Shown one piece after another: positions 1-9,879 of a stretch of 64,000 nt of DNA. The notes beneath the pieces are model-generated. The model was given only the letters and a program-made list of their open reading frames with translations, was not told the DNA's origin and searched no databases. The translations under genes and the position numbers were made by a program. Source of the stretch: Siphonodentalium dalli (taxonomy: Eukaryota; Mollusca; Scaphopoda; Gadilida; Siphonodentaliidae). Each line of letters opens with the position of its first letter. Position 1 is the first letter of the stretch. The stretch lies in the NCBI GenBank assembly GCA_032622095.1, contig CP136063.1, forward strand, positions 81,319,980-81,383,979, written 5' to 3'.

Positions 1-147
1 AGTTATTAGACAACCGTTTATGAACCTGGTTAACATTATCACAATATCTCCAATAAAAGTAGAAAGTTAAATTTGGGTGTTGTCCCGCCCATAAATCAAA
101 TTGAACTGTGGGGGTATGCCAGCATCCGAGGTTAAACTTGTTTTTAA

Positions 148-319
148 CCCTTTCAGCGCCATGTCCGATTTTTGTATCAACCCATATTTCCTTGATCATT
201 TTTCAAATTTATTGTAAGAGCTCTTTCCATCAATGTATCACATTATTATAATCAATAAATTTGAAAAATGATCAAGGAAATATGGGTTGATACAAAAATC
301 GGACTTTGCACTGAAATGG
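148..319. mobile_element. TTAA-flanked hairpin MITE upstream of the SH2 exon
   Basis: The segment is bounded by TTAA at 144-147 and 320-323. Its ends are inverted copies beginning CCCTTTCAGCGCC on the left and ending GCACTGAAATGG on the right. Inside, about 50 bp around 163-210 (GTCCGATTTTTGTATCAACC onward) is repeated inverted at 256-304, so the whole element folds into one long hairpin. A TTAA duplication plus CCC-starting termini is what piggyBac-type transposases produce; no transposase is encoded. It lies 52 bp upstream of the exon at 375. Confidence 0.7.
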
Positions 320-374
320 TTAATTGCCTTACTTTAGATACTCTCGATTATAACTAATATTGTTGGATTTTCAG

Positions 375-527
375 GCTTCAGAACCCACCTGTGTTTGATG
401 AGTCGACGTGGCTGGTGCATTGTGAACGAAAAGAAGCTGAATTAATGCTCTTAGGAAAACCAAATGGCACATTTCTAATCCGACCCAAAGAAGAACCAGG
501 TGGAAGCTGTCATGTCTTATCAATAAC
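375..527 (+). CDS. PI3-kinase regulatory subunit (p85-like), C-terminal SH2 exon, first half
   Basis: This is an internal exon of a class IA phosphoinositide 3-kinase regulatory subunit, the adaptor that carries the p110 catalytic subunit to phosphotyrosine YxxM motifs at the membrane. It runs from the acceptor TTTTCAG at 368-374 to the donor GTAAGT at 528 and encodes 51 codons' worth of sequence. Visible SH2 features are the opening W-x-V-H-C-x-R-x-x-A-E-x-x-L, the G-x-P-x-G-T-F-L-I-R strand (the FLVR motif, with its phosphotyrosine-binding arginine), and the C-H-V-L-S-I strand. It starts with the third base of a codon and ends after two bases, which joins in frame to the exon at 2058. SH2 domains are common, so the assignment to p85 rests on the second exon. 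A tandem duplication covers its 3' end and donor (see findings). Confidence 0.88.
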
Positions 528-728
528 GTAAGTAATCTTGTTTTTTCTTTCTCTTTTTTTTCTGTCATGTCTTATCAATAAATTAAGAAATCTCATTTGT
601 TTTCTTTCTCTCTTTTTCTGACATGTATATTCAATAGCATAAGTAATCTGTTTGTTTTGTTCTGCCTCTTTTTTTCCTGTCATGTTTTATCAATAATGTA
701 ATTAATCTGTTTCTTTCTTCTTCTGAAA
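507..728 (+). repeat. Four-copy tandem repeat spanning exon end and 5' splice site
   Basis: Units start at 507, 562, 618 and 677, each beginning CTGTCATGT or a close variant followed by ATCAATA, with periods of 55, 56 and 59 bp. The first unit is the coding end of the SH2 exon plus its donor. The later three are intronic copies ending in pyrimidine-rich stretches. Only the first retains GTAAGT in register; the others read ATTAAG, CATAAG and GTAATT. Confidence 0.8.
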
Positions 729-748
729 CGGAACAAGGCGACCACATC

Positions 749-905
749 CAAGCCTTGAAATAGTGTGTCTGTCGTTTGCAGAATGAAGTCCCCAGAGGGT
801 GAATTTAGTAATGCTACCCAGCACAATGGGCTAGCATCACTAAATTCACCCTCTGGGGACCTCATTCTGCTTAGGCCTCATCTTCTGGGAAGTATCTATA
901 TTTTC
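749..905. mobile_element. Family A hairpin MITE (CAAGCCTTGAAATAG termini), 3'-truncated copy
   Basis: This family starts CAAGCCTTGAAATAGTGTGT and then carries an almost perfect hairpin, here 778-870, whose arms read GCAGAATGAGGTCCCCAGAG and its complement. Full copies elsewhere (8646-8899, 26044-26423, 39053-39504) have two such hairpins facing each other between the termini. This copy retains the left terminus, one hairpin and the start of the inner region (TCATCTTCTGGGAAGTATCT), shared with 26110-26150. It lies in the last PI3K intron. No coding capacity. Confidence 0.75.
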
Positions 906-1023
906 ATCTCAATTTGGTATGGCGTGTTCAATCGTTTTGTTTAGAATTTTTGTTCTATAGTTATTCATATTTGATTATTTGAAAATGCAGATTTTGGGTC
1001 CGTCTGTCAGAATATATCAGTTA

Positions 1024-1946
1024 TAGGGTTGAAACGATTAATCGACTAGTCGTAGACGCTGAAATGTCAGAACGTCGACTCTGAATTTTGCCGTCGACTA
1101 GTCGGAATATAGTGTATTAGTTTCATGTATAACATTTTCAAGATCGATTCCGGCATAAACGGTGTTAACTGCGCGAAAGTTATGGTAAGTATAACGTTTG
1201 GTGGCACCCGGAATTGACAGTGTTACTAGTATAGATACACACGGACCGGTGACCCGACTATTAATTGGACGAATGAAATTGACAACACAATGTCTCACTT
1301 GTCGTTTGAGGTCAAAGACATGATGGCAATGATTGACGCGGCTTTGTAGTTTGTCCGAGACCACTTTGATACAGACACTGTGTATATTTCCATTGATCTC
1401 GCACCGTTGGATTATAATGCGATGCTGGGTGAAGGTCGCTTAAGGTGACGTCATTGGTGCTACCGTATATAAATGATACTGACATTAAGAACTGGCTATC
1501 GTATTCTACAACGTAGCCTATACTATAGGGCGTATTTAGTCGGAACATTAACATTTTATAGTGACACCGCTCGGCACCGGTTTATTGGTGATCACGTGAC
1601 TAAACGAAATAATCTCGAACGCTGATATTAAATTTAAAACCTGTATAAATGATCGTGTATCTAATCATTATCCACCACATGTCTAATTATATAATTACAT
1701 TCAGTGTGTTGGATAAATATCAAGATGTTTACAGTATTATTTCCCAAATAAATTGGTGTGTATGCAGGGAAATGCGCAACGCAATAGACCGTCATTGCAT
1801 CAGTCATCAGTGTACGCCATGTATGATGAATTTTCCGTACAATGTTATGTTTTAAAGTTTTGATATCGGGTACTGACTAGTCGACGCAACGCGACTTTTG
1901 GGCCTTGACTAGTCGACTCTGAAATTCATTAATCGTTTCAACACTA
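1024..1946. mobile_element. hAT-like non-autonomous element in the last PI3K intron
   Basis: The termini TAGGGTTGAAACGATTAAT (left) and ATTAATCGTTTCAACACTA (right) are inverted repeats. They are flanked by the perfect 8-bp direct repeat ATCAGTTA at 1016-1023 and 1947-1954. An 8-bp duplication is characteristic of hAT transposases. GACTAGTCGA-type palindromes lie just inside both ends (1045-1105 and 1876-1920) and could be subterminal binding sites. Internal open frames are under 90 codons and show no hAT transposase motifs, so this 923-bp copy must have been mobilised in trans. Confidence 0.85.
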
Positions 1947-2057
1947 ATCAGTTATAGGCGGTATGCCATAAGGGGGTATGCACCAGACGATTGTCTGTCT
2001 CTTGTTATTATTGGAAATAAATTATCCTATCTAAAACGATTTATTCCATTCTTTCAG

Positions 2058-2277
2058 AAACCGTGACAATATCGGACATTGTAAGATTCACAAAAAAGAC
2101 ACTGGTTATGGATTCGCTGAACCGTTTTACCTCCATCCTACATTGAAGGACTTAGTGCTTCATTATCAAAGGACTTCATTGGCTGAGCATAATAACCACC
2201 TCGATGTTTACTTGACTTACCCAATTATGCACAGCGGTGCAATCGACACAATATATCAGCGAATGGTGTCCCACTGA
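2058..2277 (+). CDS. PI3-kinase regulatory subunit (p85-like), terminal exon with end of C-terminal SH2
   Basis: The exon begins after the acceptor CTTTCAG at 2051-2057 and ends at the TGA at 2275-2277. Joined to the previous exon it continues the SH2 fold. The block [11 protein letters not shown] followed by L-K-D-L-V-L-H-Y-Q-x-T-S-L-x-x-H-N is the signature of the p85 C-terminal SH2 domain (the vertebrate version reads [20 protein letters not shown]). After the domain there are about 20 residues ending IYQRMVSH, longer than the short tail of vertebrate p85alpha. The two exons give about 124 residues; the N-terminal SH2, inter-SH2 coiled coil and any SH3/BH domains lie upstream of the window. 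Exact paralogue among PIK3R1/2/3 cannot be assigned in an invertebrate. Confidence 0.92.
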
Positions 2278-2505
2278 GCACGCAGGCGATGTTTAAACAT
2301 GATTTATCGGTGCATGGCACCAATTTAAGCTTATTCGCCGGATCAAAGCAGCATGTCGAATCGAGCTTGCCACTGTGGATGATGCTCGATTATCGCAGCT
2401 AAAGGAAGGTAACTCCTGGATTCTTTGTGGAGGATGTTGAATGGAATGCGTAGAAGTTTGATAAATGGATCTGGATGGTTATTTTTCGAAGTGTGCATGG
2501 ATTAG
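2278..2505 (+). other. Probable 3' UTR of the PI3K regulatory gene
   Basis: Non-coding sequence after the stop codon. No canonical AATAAA was found before the MITE at 2506. The nearest variant signal is ATTAAA at 2595-2600, inside that MITE, so the true transcript end is uncertain and may be supplied by the transposon. Confidence 0.4.
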
Positions 2506-2952
2506 AGGCCCATTTAATTTTTGATTCACTTATTATTTTTTTTTTATAGTGCCTTGATATATGGTTTTAATAACAATCTATGCCATAAAATATGATTAAA
2601 ATACTATAATTCTTCACCATTTGAAACGTCTGTATCTCAGAAGATGAGAAATAGAAAACAGCTTCCAGAATGCAACAGAATTCAAGCTAAAATGGAAGGG
2701 GAATAACTCTATCTTTAAGATATAGAGTTATTCCGCCTCCATTGAAAATAATACACTTTGCATTACAATCCAGATGAAAATTAAGTACAAAAACATGTTG
2801 GTAACTCAACAAAAACAACATGTTCACAGTTTATTTCACTGGATAAGTTGATAATACGATGTTTTGTAGCTCCCTCTTTCAAATGGTACATTATTAAATA
2901 TGGCATATATTTTATATAAAATTATTTGGGGGTTCGAAAATTAAGTGGGCCT
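2506..2952. mobile_element. TTAA-flanked MITE with AGGCCCA(C/T)TTAATTTT termini
   Basis: The inverted termini AGGCCCATTTAATTTTTGA and TTCGAAAATTAAGTGGGCCT lie between TTAG (2502-2505, a mutated TTAA) and TTAA (2953-2956). A shorter, differently preserved copy is at 36712-36975, in the inverse relation to the right half of this one. The interior holds a small palindrome around 2705-2745 (CTCTATCTTTAAGATATAGAG). No coding capacity. Confidence 0.65.
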
Positions 2953-3390
2953 TTAAGAAGATTTGAAAAATGATGTGGTATTTAGTAGATATAACAGATA
3001 TTTTTCAGATCAAGAGGTGATAAAATTATACAATTATCATTATTGGTCAACTTTTATCAACATCGTTGCATAAAATGTTGAAATTGTTAAGTTTGACACC
3101 TGTTTCATTTTGCACTGAACACAGAAACCAAGGCCAGTACTCGAATCTTATGTGTGCCTTCACTCCGACTACATACATATTTTTCAAATCAAATTTGACG
3201 TTGAAACCAGCTGTTGAAACATTGAATTTTTGTGGAAACAAAATCATTGTGAAAATGGAAGAGTTTATTTGAAAGATCTAGTAAGAATAGTTTTCATACC
3301 ATTCTCCTATTTTCGAGATGAATTTTTTAAAATTAGTTAGGTGTATGAATAGTAGTGGAATTGAAGGTGGTGTTATCATAAAGGTCTTAA

Positions 3391-3580
3391 CCCTTTCGAA
3401 ACTAAATACCTATTGACAAGTAGTACCCTGAGGAAATGTTCAGATAATAAGTTCAACAAACATTTGTTGAACATATTATCTGAACATTTCCCACCAATGA
3501 ATATGAATACTGCACTTGTATTATCTTTTCGTAATAGTGTTGTCTGCTCATTTTCCCCGAACACCCCTCAGTTTGTTGAA
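3391..3580. mobile_element. Family D MITE (TTAACCCTTTC terminus, GTTCAACAAA hairpin), left part
   Basis: A TTAA at 3387-3390 precedes the terminus CCCTTTCGAAACTAAATACC. The diagnostic hairpin TTCAGATAATAAGTTCAACA / complement occupies 3438-3487, followed by the family's TGCACTTGTATTATCT segment. The right end is not recognisable here. Other copies are at 4749-4972, 9880-9988, 9993-10219, 12419-12646, 27621-27839, 46763-46958 and 47695-47829; their right end reads AGTAATGAAAGGG before TTAA. Confidence 0.6.
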
Positions 3581-3796
3581 CTTCTTAAATCACCCCTAAA
3601 TGATAGTTATAGTGTCAATAGCGGTAGCAGTCATGTATTAAACTTATCAGACAGAAGGGTGTGGATAAATACAGAACACAACTGAATGCATCATAATCAG
3701 GAATATTTTATCAAATTTGTATCGGACAGCGCATAGTCACATTTCACTCAAGCTCCACTTTTCATGAAATATATCCTTGCACCATCTGTCGATGTA

Positions 3797-4290
3797 CAGT
3801 AATGCCCTGAATAATCGACTCCTTTACCCAACAGAACGGCCCTGTGCCAATGCATTCTCTTATATATGCGAGTCGACCATAGGTCGCCTCGCATATATAA
3901 GAGAATGCATTGGCTTAACACATATTAAAAATGATAAAATTGTCAAAGAATGTAGAAAAATATTATAAAAAATGTTAAAAAAGATTTTTTTAGGCCAATG
4001 CATTCTCTTATATATGCGAGGCGACCTATGGTCGACTCGCATATATAAGAGAATGCATTGGCACAGGGCATAACTGTAACCATCACAATGTGGTCAATGA
4101 ACCGGTTCCAATGATATCCATATTTGTATGGTGTTATTGAGACAGACCGAAGATATTTTAGGCTGTTGAAGCTTTATTTGGGCGTTTTTGGCCGGTTTGT
4201 TGGGTAAAGGGTTAACCACAGCAGAATTATGGGTAATTTTTAAGGATTTAGTTGGAATTATGGCTTTTTGGCATTCATCGGAAAGATCAC
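3797..4290. mobile_element. Family C hairpin MITE (TA-flanked) interrupted by a TTAA element
   Basis: Family C begins TA|CAGTAATGCCCTAAATAAT and ends with its complement before TA, as Tc1/mariner-type elements do. Complete copies form one long hairpin. Here the left end (3797-3820) runs to CGACTCC, where family C normally continues TTAACCACAGCAGAATTAT; the continuation appears only after 4212. The intervening 3821-4211 is a separate TTAA-type element. The right part decays by about 4290. Confidence 0.7.
3821..4211. mobile_element. Family B' MITE (CCCTTTACCCAACA termini) nested in family C
   Basis: The termini CCTTTACCCAACA and TGTTGGGTAAAGGG are inverted, with TTAA kept on the right (4212-4215) and lost on the left. 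Two long hairpins (3841-3915 and 3992-4068) face each other; each arm reads GCCAATGCATTCTCTTATAT then GCGAG. A closely similar, undamaged copy is at 13022-13319. Non-coding. Confidence 0.75.
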
Positions 4291-4372
4291 AGGTTTTCTC
4301 AGTATTCAGGTTTCTGAGGGTTAAAATATTTTCATGGGAACACCACCTTTATAACACGTTATAGAGTCTTAA

Positions 4373-4625
4373 CCCTTCTATGATTGGAGCTTCCTGAAAT
4401 TTTGCGAAAACCCTGTGCCAATGCATTCTCTTATATATGCGAGTCTTCCGTAGGGAGCCTCGCATTTATAAGAGAATACATTGGCCTAACTATTTACCTT
4501 GACCTTGTAAGCCAGTGCTTTCTCTTATATATTCGAAGCTCCCTATGGGAGACTCGCATATATAAGAGAATGCACTGGCACAGGACCTTGAATGCTGCAC
4601 CAGCTCGGCTCCCGTCATGAAAGGG
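4373..4625. mobile_element. Family B MITE, complete copy with TTAA duplication
   Basis: It is flanked by TTAA at 4369-4372 and 4626-4629. The termini are CCCTTCTATGATTGGAGC and GCTCCCGTCATGAAAGGG. Two hairpins (4411-4485 and 4512-4582) use the same GCATTCTCTTATATATGCGA arm as family B' but with different loops and ends, so B and B' share an internal module under different termini. This 253-bp copy defines the family; partial copies are at 7776-8025, 11712-11900, 12701-12979, 27844-28020, 29766-29880 and 31372-31682. Confidence 0.8.
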
Positions 4626-4748
4626 TTAACTAAAGTTTGTTATGTTGTCGAAATAGCTCTTCATACTTCACTTTTGTCGAAATTTTCAATGGTTCTCATT
4701 CCTTACAAAATTTTTCACAATTCACAGCATCTTCTATGTTTCACCATT

Positions 4749-4972
4749 TCTTTATCAAATACTCATTGAAAAGTAGTTCCCTTAGGTAATCTTCAGATAA
4801 TACGTTCAACAAAGGTCATTTGTTGAACTTATTATCTGAACATTTCCCTACAATAAATAAATGTTATCTATTGTCTGCTTATTATTCATGAAAACCCCTC
4901 TGGATGAATAATAGACCATTCCAATGTATTCTTTTATAACTGACTGGGAGAATCCATTTATAATAGAAAGGG
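4749..4972. mobile_element. Family D MITE copy
   Basis: It starts near AAATACTCATTGAAAAGTAG, carries the TTCAACAAAGG/TTGTTGAACTTATTATCTGA hairpin at 4791-4848 and ends TAATAGAAAGGG before TTAA at 4973-4976. Confidence 0.65.
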
Positions 4973-5107
4973 TTAAAGATGTACTGTATTTAATATGGTT
5001 CCAGACCTCCAGTTGCAACAATAATTTTTTTTATAACAGATAATTTTACATTTAAATACTATTGGCTTTTTCCCTATTTAAAAGATTGATTAGAAACTAC
5101 TCGTGGA

Positions 5108-5259
5108 CAAGCCTGGAAATAGTGTGTCTTGACATTTGCCGAATGAGGTACCCAGAGGGTGAATTTAGTGACACTATCCCGCATGGCGGGTTAGCATCAC
5201 AAAATTCACCCTCTGGGAACCTCATTAAGCAAATATCAGACATACAATTTCCAGACTTG
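5108..5259. mobile_element. Family A MITE, single-hairpin copy
   Basis: The termini CAAGCCTGGAAATAGTGTGT and its complement (ATTTCCAGACTTG at the right) bracket one hairpin of the CAGAGGGTGAATTTAGTG type. The flanks CTCGTGGA (5100-5107) and CTCATGGA (5260-5267) match at 7 of 8 positions and are the likely target duplication. Confidence 0.75.
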
Positions 5260-5548
5260 CTCATGGACTATCAAATAGTTTTATAAAAATCAAATAAATT
5301 TATTTGTTTGTGCAAAATTTGTTTTGTAGAAAATAGATAGAAATAGACATGAGCGAAATATTTATTCTGCTCGGCTTAGCCAATCTATTTCCACCTGAAT
5401 TTCTGAAAAGTTAGAATACTTTTAAACAATAAATTATCAAAATATCCCCCATGAACCCCACCATCCTTATATAATCTGTTTTTAAAAGGTGTAGAAATAT
5501 AACAAGAAAGTCTTATAAAACAAATCTAGTCTGAAATTGTGTATATAA

Positions 5549-6666
5549 GGCCAAACAAAAAAAGATATTTGATTCTCAGGCAATTTGTTTTTGAAAAACA
5601 TTACGGGAGCGAGGGTTTTATTTTTTTCTGCTCTTAGTAGCATGGGTTATTATACAGTAATGCCCTAATTAATCGACCCCTTAACCACAGCAGAATTATG
5701 GGTAACTTTTCAGGATTTAGTCGAAAATATGGCTTTATATATTGCCATTCATCGGAAAGCTCTACCCGAGAGCTTTCCAATGAATGGCAACAAGCCATAT
5801 TTCCGACTAAATCCTGAAAAGTTACCCTTAATTCTGCTGTGGTTAAGGAGTAGATTATTTAGAGCACTACTGTACCTTCCCAGGTCCAGAAAATGTAGGG
5901 AGAACTTTGTAGTGGATAGACTAATTTAATCTGATATAAAGAATGACAAATTATGACAATGTACTGCCCATACATGAGATATATATTGATATGATTTTAA
6001 TATCCGCACAATAATTTTTAACACGCAGAACTACATATCCGATTCATATAAAAATACGGAACGTGAATACAGTCGAAATGAAAAGATAAAGTGATCTTCC
6101 AAATAATCATGGAAAGTCTTGATTCACTTATTATGCCGACTAGTTAGAGACTATATGTACGGCAATGGATGATAGAAATTAAAACTTCAAATAATCATCA
6201 TAAACATGAATAAATGTACACCGCTTGTAAAACTGCTCCGGTTTTAGTACCTTCGATCACAATTGCATAGCAAGGGAGAAAACTCTATCTTGCAGAGTTT
6301 CTTACTGTGCAAAGGTCGCCAAAGTCAGGTTGGCGGACGACTCATTCAATATCCCACTTCTTGCTTTTGTCGAAATATTTCAACGCATTTAACCAATAAA
6401 TTTGGGAGTTTTGACAGCCTGTGTTGACAATATACCTGTCAGTTATTGTACCTATGGTCTTCTGTTGAATACCCATACATACACCGTTGTATTTTTTAGC
6501 CCCTATTCGCTATTTGAAACATAACTAATTTCAGTTTGACAGTTTCCTATATTTTTGTGTTAATGGTTTACAACTATGGTGAAAATCGGAATAAAATGGT
6601 CCAATGCGGGCCATTTTTTTTCGTTGCAGTGATGCCTGAGAATCAAAACCCCTTTTTTGTTTGGCC
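5549..6666. repeat. Segment bounded by inverted GGCCAAACAAAAAAAG arms
   Basis: About 36 bp at 5549-5584 (GGCCAAACAAAAAAAG, then TTGATTCTCAGGC) recur inverted at 6633-6666. A family C MITE (5655-5872) lies inside. No clear target duplication was found, so this may be an old element or two separate repeats. Confidence 0.4.
5655..5872. mobile_element. Family C hairpin MITE
   Basis: TA at 5653-5654 and 5873-5874 flank CAGTAATGCCCTAATTAATC and its complement. The arms run through CAGCAGAATTATGGGTAACT and CATTCATCGGAAAGCTCT to a loop near 5770. Confidence 0.75.
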
Positions 6667-7354
6667 CAAGCTCAACAGCGGGAGAGCAGTGGGCACATAT
6701 GTATATCTTTAATACAAAATCTATTTTTATATGTTTTCATTTTCGTTGTTACTGTTATGTGATTTTGAAAGGATTGGAGGTTTGTGTGGTGTCTTAGAAT
6801 GGGAAGATTCTGGGAAAATGCTGGCCAGTTTTTCATAGTAAACAGTACGAAAATATTTTTTTTGAACAAAATGGTGTTATCTTGACTGAGAGAATGCTCA
6901 TTTTTTTCATTGTGTGAGAAAATCCCTACATGTTTAGATTATGTGCATGTATGTTTGATTTGTTGAACACATGGGGAAAAGCATATTATATGTTCGTTTG
7001 ACTGTTTGAAAAAAAATATTTTAATGGCTCATGATCGATCATTTTCCCTCTCACATCTTGGAAATTGATTGAAAGATTGTCAAATATGTTTTAAAGCTTA
7101 CTGAATAGAAAATTTAATGAGATAGCAAGATATATTAAGAATTTATTTAATTTTAGGCATCACCAAATGAAAATTTTAATTTCTCGCATGCAACAGAGAT
7201 GTAAAATTTAGGTTATTTTGAAACCATAATGTGCACAATCGGGCTTTACAAAAATGACTCGTAGATGCTCAGAAACTCTTCTGTTTGATTTCAAGAATGA
7301 AAGGAAGCGAGCATGTAGCTTGCTTTTCATATGGTTAAGGACAATTCCAAGGTA
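5875..7354. other. No gene seen
   Basis: AT-rich sequence between MITEs. Apart from the inverted arm at 6633-6666, I see no splice-bounded coding segment or recognisable repeat. Confidence 0.5.
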
Positions 7355-7624
7355 CAGTAATGCCCTAAATAATCGACTCCTTAACCACAGCAGAATTATG
7401 GGTAACTTTTCAGGATTTAGTCGGAAATATGGCTTGTCGCCATTCATCGGAAATATGGCTTGTCGTCATTCATGTATTGTAAACAAGGGCTTGTCGTCAT
7501 TCATCGGAAAGCTCTCAGTGAGAGATTTCCGATGAATGACGACAAGCCATATTTCCGACTAAATCCTGAAAAGTTACCCATAATTCTGCTGTGGTTAAGG
7601 AGTCGATTATTTAGGGCATTACTG
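7355..7624. mobile_element. Family C hairpin MITE with internal duplication
   Basis: TA-flanked. The hairpin extends a few bases beyond the termini, because CCAAGG and CCTTGG lie outside. The loop side is enlarged by a repeated GGCTTGTCGTCATTCAT-type segment (7430-7505), making this the longest copy at 270 bp. Confidence 0.75.
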
Positions 7625-7775
7625 TACCTTGGTATTCATTATCACAAAACTGGATTCGTTATTCTTTGTTACTAATAATGTTCTCTGTCAGTCAGATGTT
7701 TACAACATTGCCATGTATTGTAAACAAGGGTGATTAACTTCCAAAAATTCATTTAAAAAAAAAAGAAGATTCTTG

Positions 7776-8025
7776 AACCTTCCTGGAGTTTCCTGAAATT
7801 TAGCGAAACCCTGTGCCAATTTGATGCAATCTTTTACAAATGTGAGTCTCCCATTGGGAACCTCGCATATATAAGAGAATACATTGGCCTAACAATATTT
7901 ACCTTGACCTTGTCAGCCAGTCCATTCTCTTAGATATGCGAGGCTCCCCTGTGGAGACTCACATATATGAGATAATGCACTGTATCTTTTAATGCTGCAC
8001 CAGCACAGCTCCTGTCATGAAAGGG
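7776..8025. mobile_element. Family B MITE, degraded left end
   Basis: The left terminus reads TTGAACCTTCCTGGAG instead of TTAACCC. The right terminus GCTCCTGTCATGAAAGGG before TTAA (8026-8029) is intact. Two decayed hairpins (7810-7895 and 7915-7985) remain. Confidence 0.6.
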
Positions 8026-8645
8026 TTAACTAAACTATATTGATTAATTAATTTATGTATCGATTGATTTTTCTCTACTTTATTTATCATTCTTGAATTC
8101 ATATGGTCAAAATAATAACCTAATCAATTCTGGTATCAGTATTTGGATATTAAGGAGGTTTAGTTAGACAAAAGTGTTACTTATAATGTGCGTAGCTATT
8201 GCCAACGAAAGTCACCTTTATACTCATGTCAGCACTGAAACTACATGTATGTGGTCATTTGATTCATACTTTTTGTGTCAACTTGTAGCAAAGATGAATA
8301 TAGCAATACAATAGCAGCAACACATGTTACACGTTACATATACATTTCACTAAACCTCTCTAACATCTTTACATTTGGGCAGTCCATTAGTTGTATTGTG
8401 ACTTTGGTCATGTTGTATTTCTTTGGATATTTTGATACAACGGAGTGTGAGTAGTTACGTTTGCTCTCCTTTGGAAGTTAACACCCTTTGTTAAGTTGGA
8501 ATTGAGAGATACATTTATCGTCACCATTCTGTGCATCTTCAACAACTTGTCATCGACCCTCATTGAGGCCCTAGACAGGAGTAACGAAGCAGATTATGCA
8601 AGGGTGATAACCATAATTTTGACCTCAGTCAACTCCTTTACAGAT

Positions 8646-8899
8646 CAAGCCTTGAAATAGCGTGTCTGTCATTTGCAGAATGAGGTTCCCAGAGGGTGAA
8701 TTTAGTGATGCTACCCCGCATAGTGGGCTAGCATCACCAAATTCACCCTCTGGGGACCTCATTCTGCTTACACCTCAGCAGAATGAGGTTCCCAGAGGGT
8801 GAATTTGGTGATGCTAGCCTGCTATGCGGGGTAGCATCACTAAATTCACCCTCTGGGAACCTCATTCTGCAAATGACAGACACTCTATTTCAAGGCTTG
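8646..8899. mobile_element. Family A MITE, complete double-hairpin copy with 8-bp duplication
   Basis: Perfect 8-bp direct repeats TTACAGAT flank the element (8638-8645 and 8900-8907). The outer termini CAAGCCTTGAAATAGCGTGT and the complement are followed by two full hairpins (8678-8769 and 8779-8870) separated by about 10 bp. The element is therefore palindromic at two scales: each hairpin, and the pair of hairpins. The 8-bp duplication suggests hAT-type mobilisation. Non-coding. Confidence 0.85.
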
Positions 8900-8907
8900 T
8901 TACAGAT

Positions 8908-9498
8908 ACAGGTATTTATAGTCGAAAAGGGCCCTTTTGAAATTTCTCTTTCCCCTTACCTCTTCATGCTTTCGGCTCCCTGGCCTCAGAATTAATTATG
9001 AAATTCAATCATCAAGCTCGGTTGTAGCAAGTCGTGAGAGATGCACACTATAGCCATAATATATATGTCTCGGTACTGAGACTGTGTTCTGTCTTAATAT
9101 GTGATCTTAAATATGTGATGCATGTATGGATATGTGTGAATAGAGGTACGCGTCTTTGTGTGTTTGTTATCTGTATATTAAGCTAAAGCATGATTAATTT
9201 ATTCTGTCTTGTCACCTGATAAAAACTTCAAACTTGTCGTTACTGTATATCACGTCTCGCTCTGTCTATCCTATACTCCACGATATGTCGAAACATTTTC
9301 TGTCAAGTTTATTATTGAAATTTCCAGCAGTTAAACCTTACAGAATTTCTTATTTGTTTGTGATCTAAGCATGCTCGAAAGTTAGTTTGTTATCTTGATG
9401 ATAACTCATGACTATATAACTATATGAAAAAATTGAAACTGTAAAATAAGTCATGACTATATGTGACCCGCCATATCAAATCCAGTCGTAAGTCGGGA
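8908..9498. other. No gene seen
   Basis: Unremarkable AT-rich sequence without recognisable repeats or exon-like segments. Confidence 0.5.
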
Positions 9499-9872
9499 TT
9501 TTTTTACCCTGTGCCAATGCATTCTCTTATATAGGCGAGTCGACCATAGGTCGCCTCACATATATAAGAGAATGCATTGGCCTAACAATTTTTTATCATT
9601 TTTTTTAAATAAATGTTTCTTACAATTTTTAGGACATAAAATAAAAAACATCCATTACCCTGCAGGGAGCCCCACACATATATAGAAGCATATAGAATAG
9701 TGTCGTCTGCTCATGTTTGTCTGGCGCTCTGTATGGGTGAAATTATAAAATTGTTAAAGAATATAAGAACAAATTATTAAAATTGTTAGGCCAATGCATT
9801 CACTTATATATGCGAGGCGACCTATGGTCGACTCGCATATATAAGAGAATGCATTGGCACAGGGTAAAAAAA
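9499..9872. mobile_element. Family B-type element with TTTTTACCCTGTGCC ends
   Basis: Two hairpins (9509-9582 and 9787-9862) of the GCATTCTCTTATATA type face each other, with ACCCTGTGCC and GGCACAGGGT at the outside followed by T and A runs. The CCCTTTC termini of family B are absent, so this is either a third terminus variant or an end-eroded copy. Confidence 0.6.
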
Positions 9873-9879
9873 TTAACTT

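Noticed and set aside
1098-1554. Open frames of 80-88 codons inside the hAT-like element
   Set aside because: No hAT transposase signature (zinc finger or RW/dimerisation motifs); far too short for a transposase.
7254-7675. Overlapping open frames around 7254-7675
   Set aside because: Entirely family C hairpin sequence; the frames mirror each other on the two arms.
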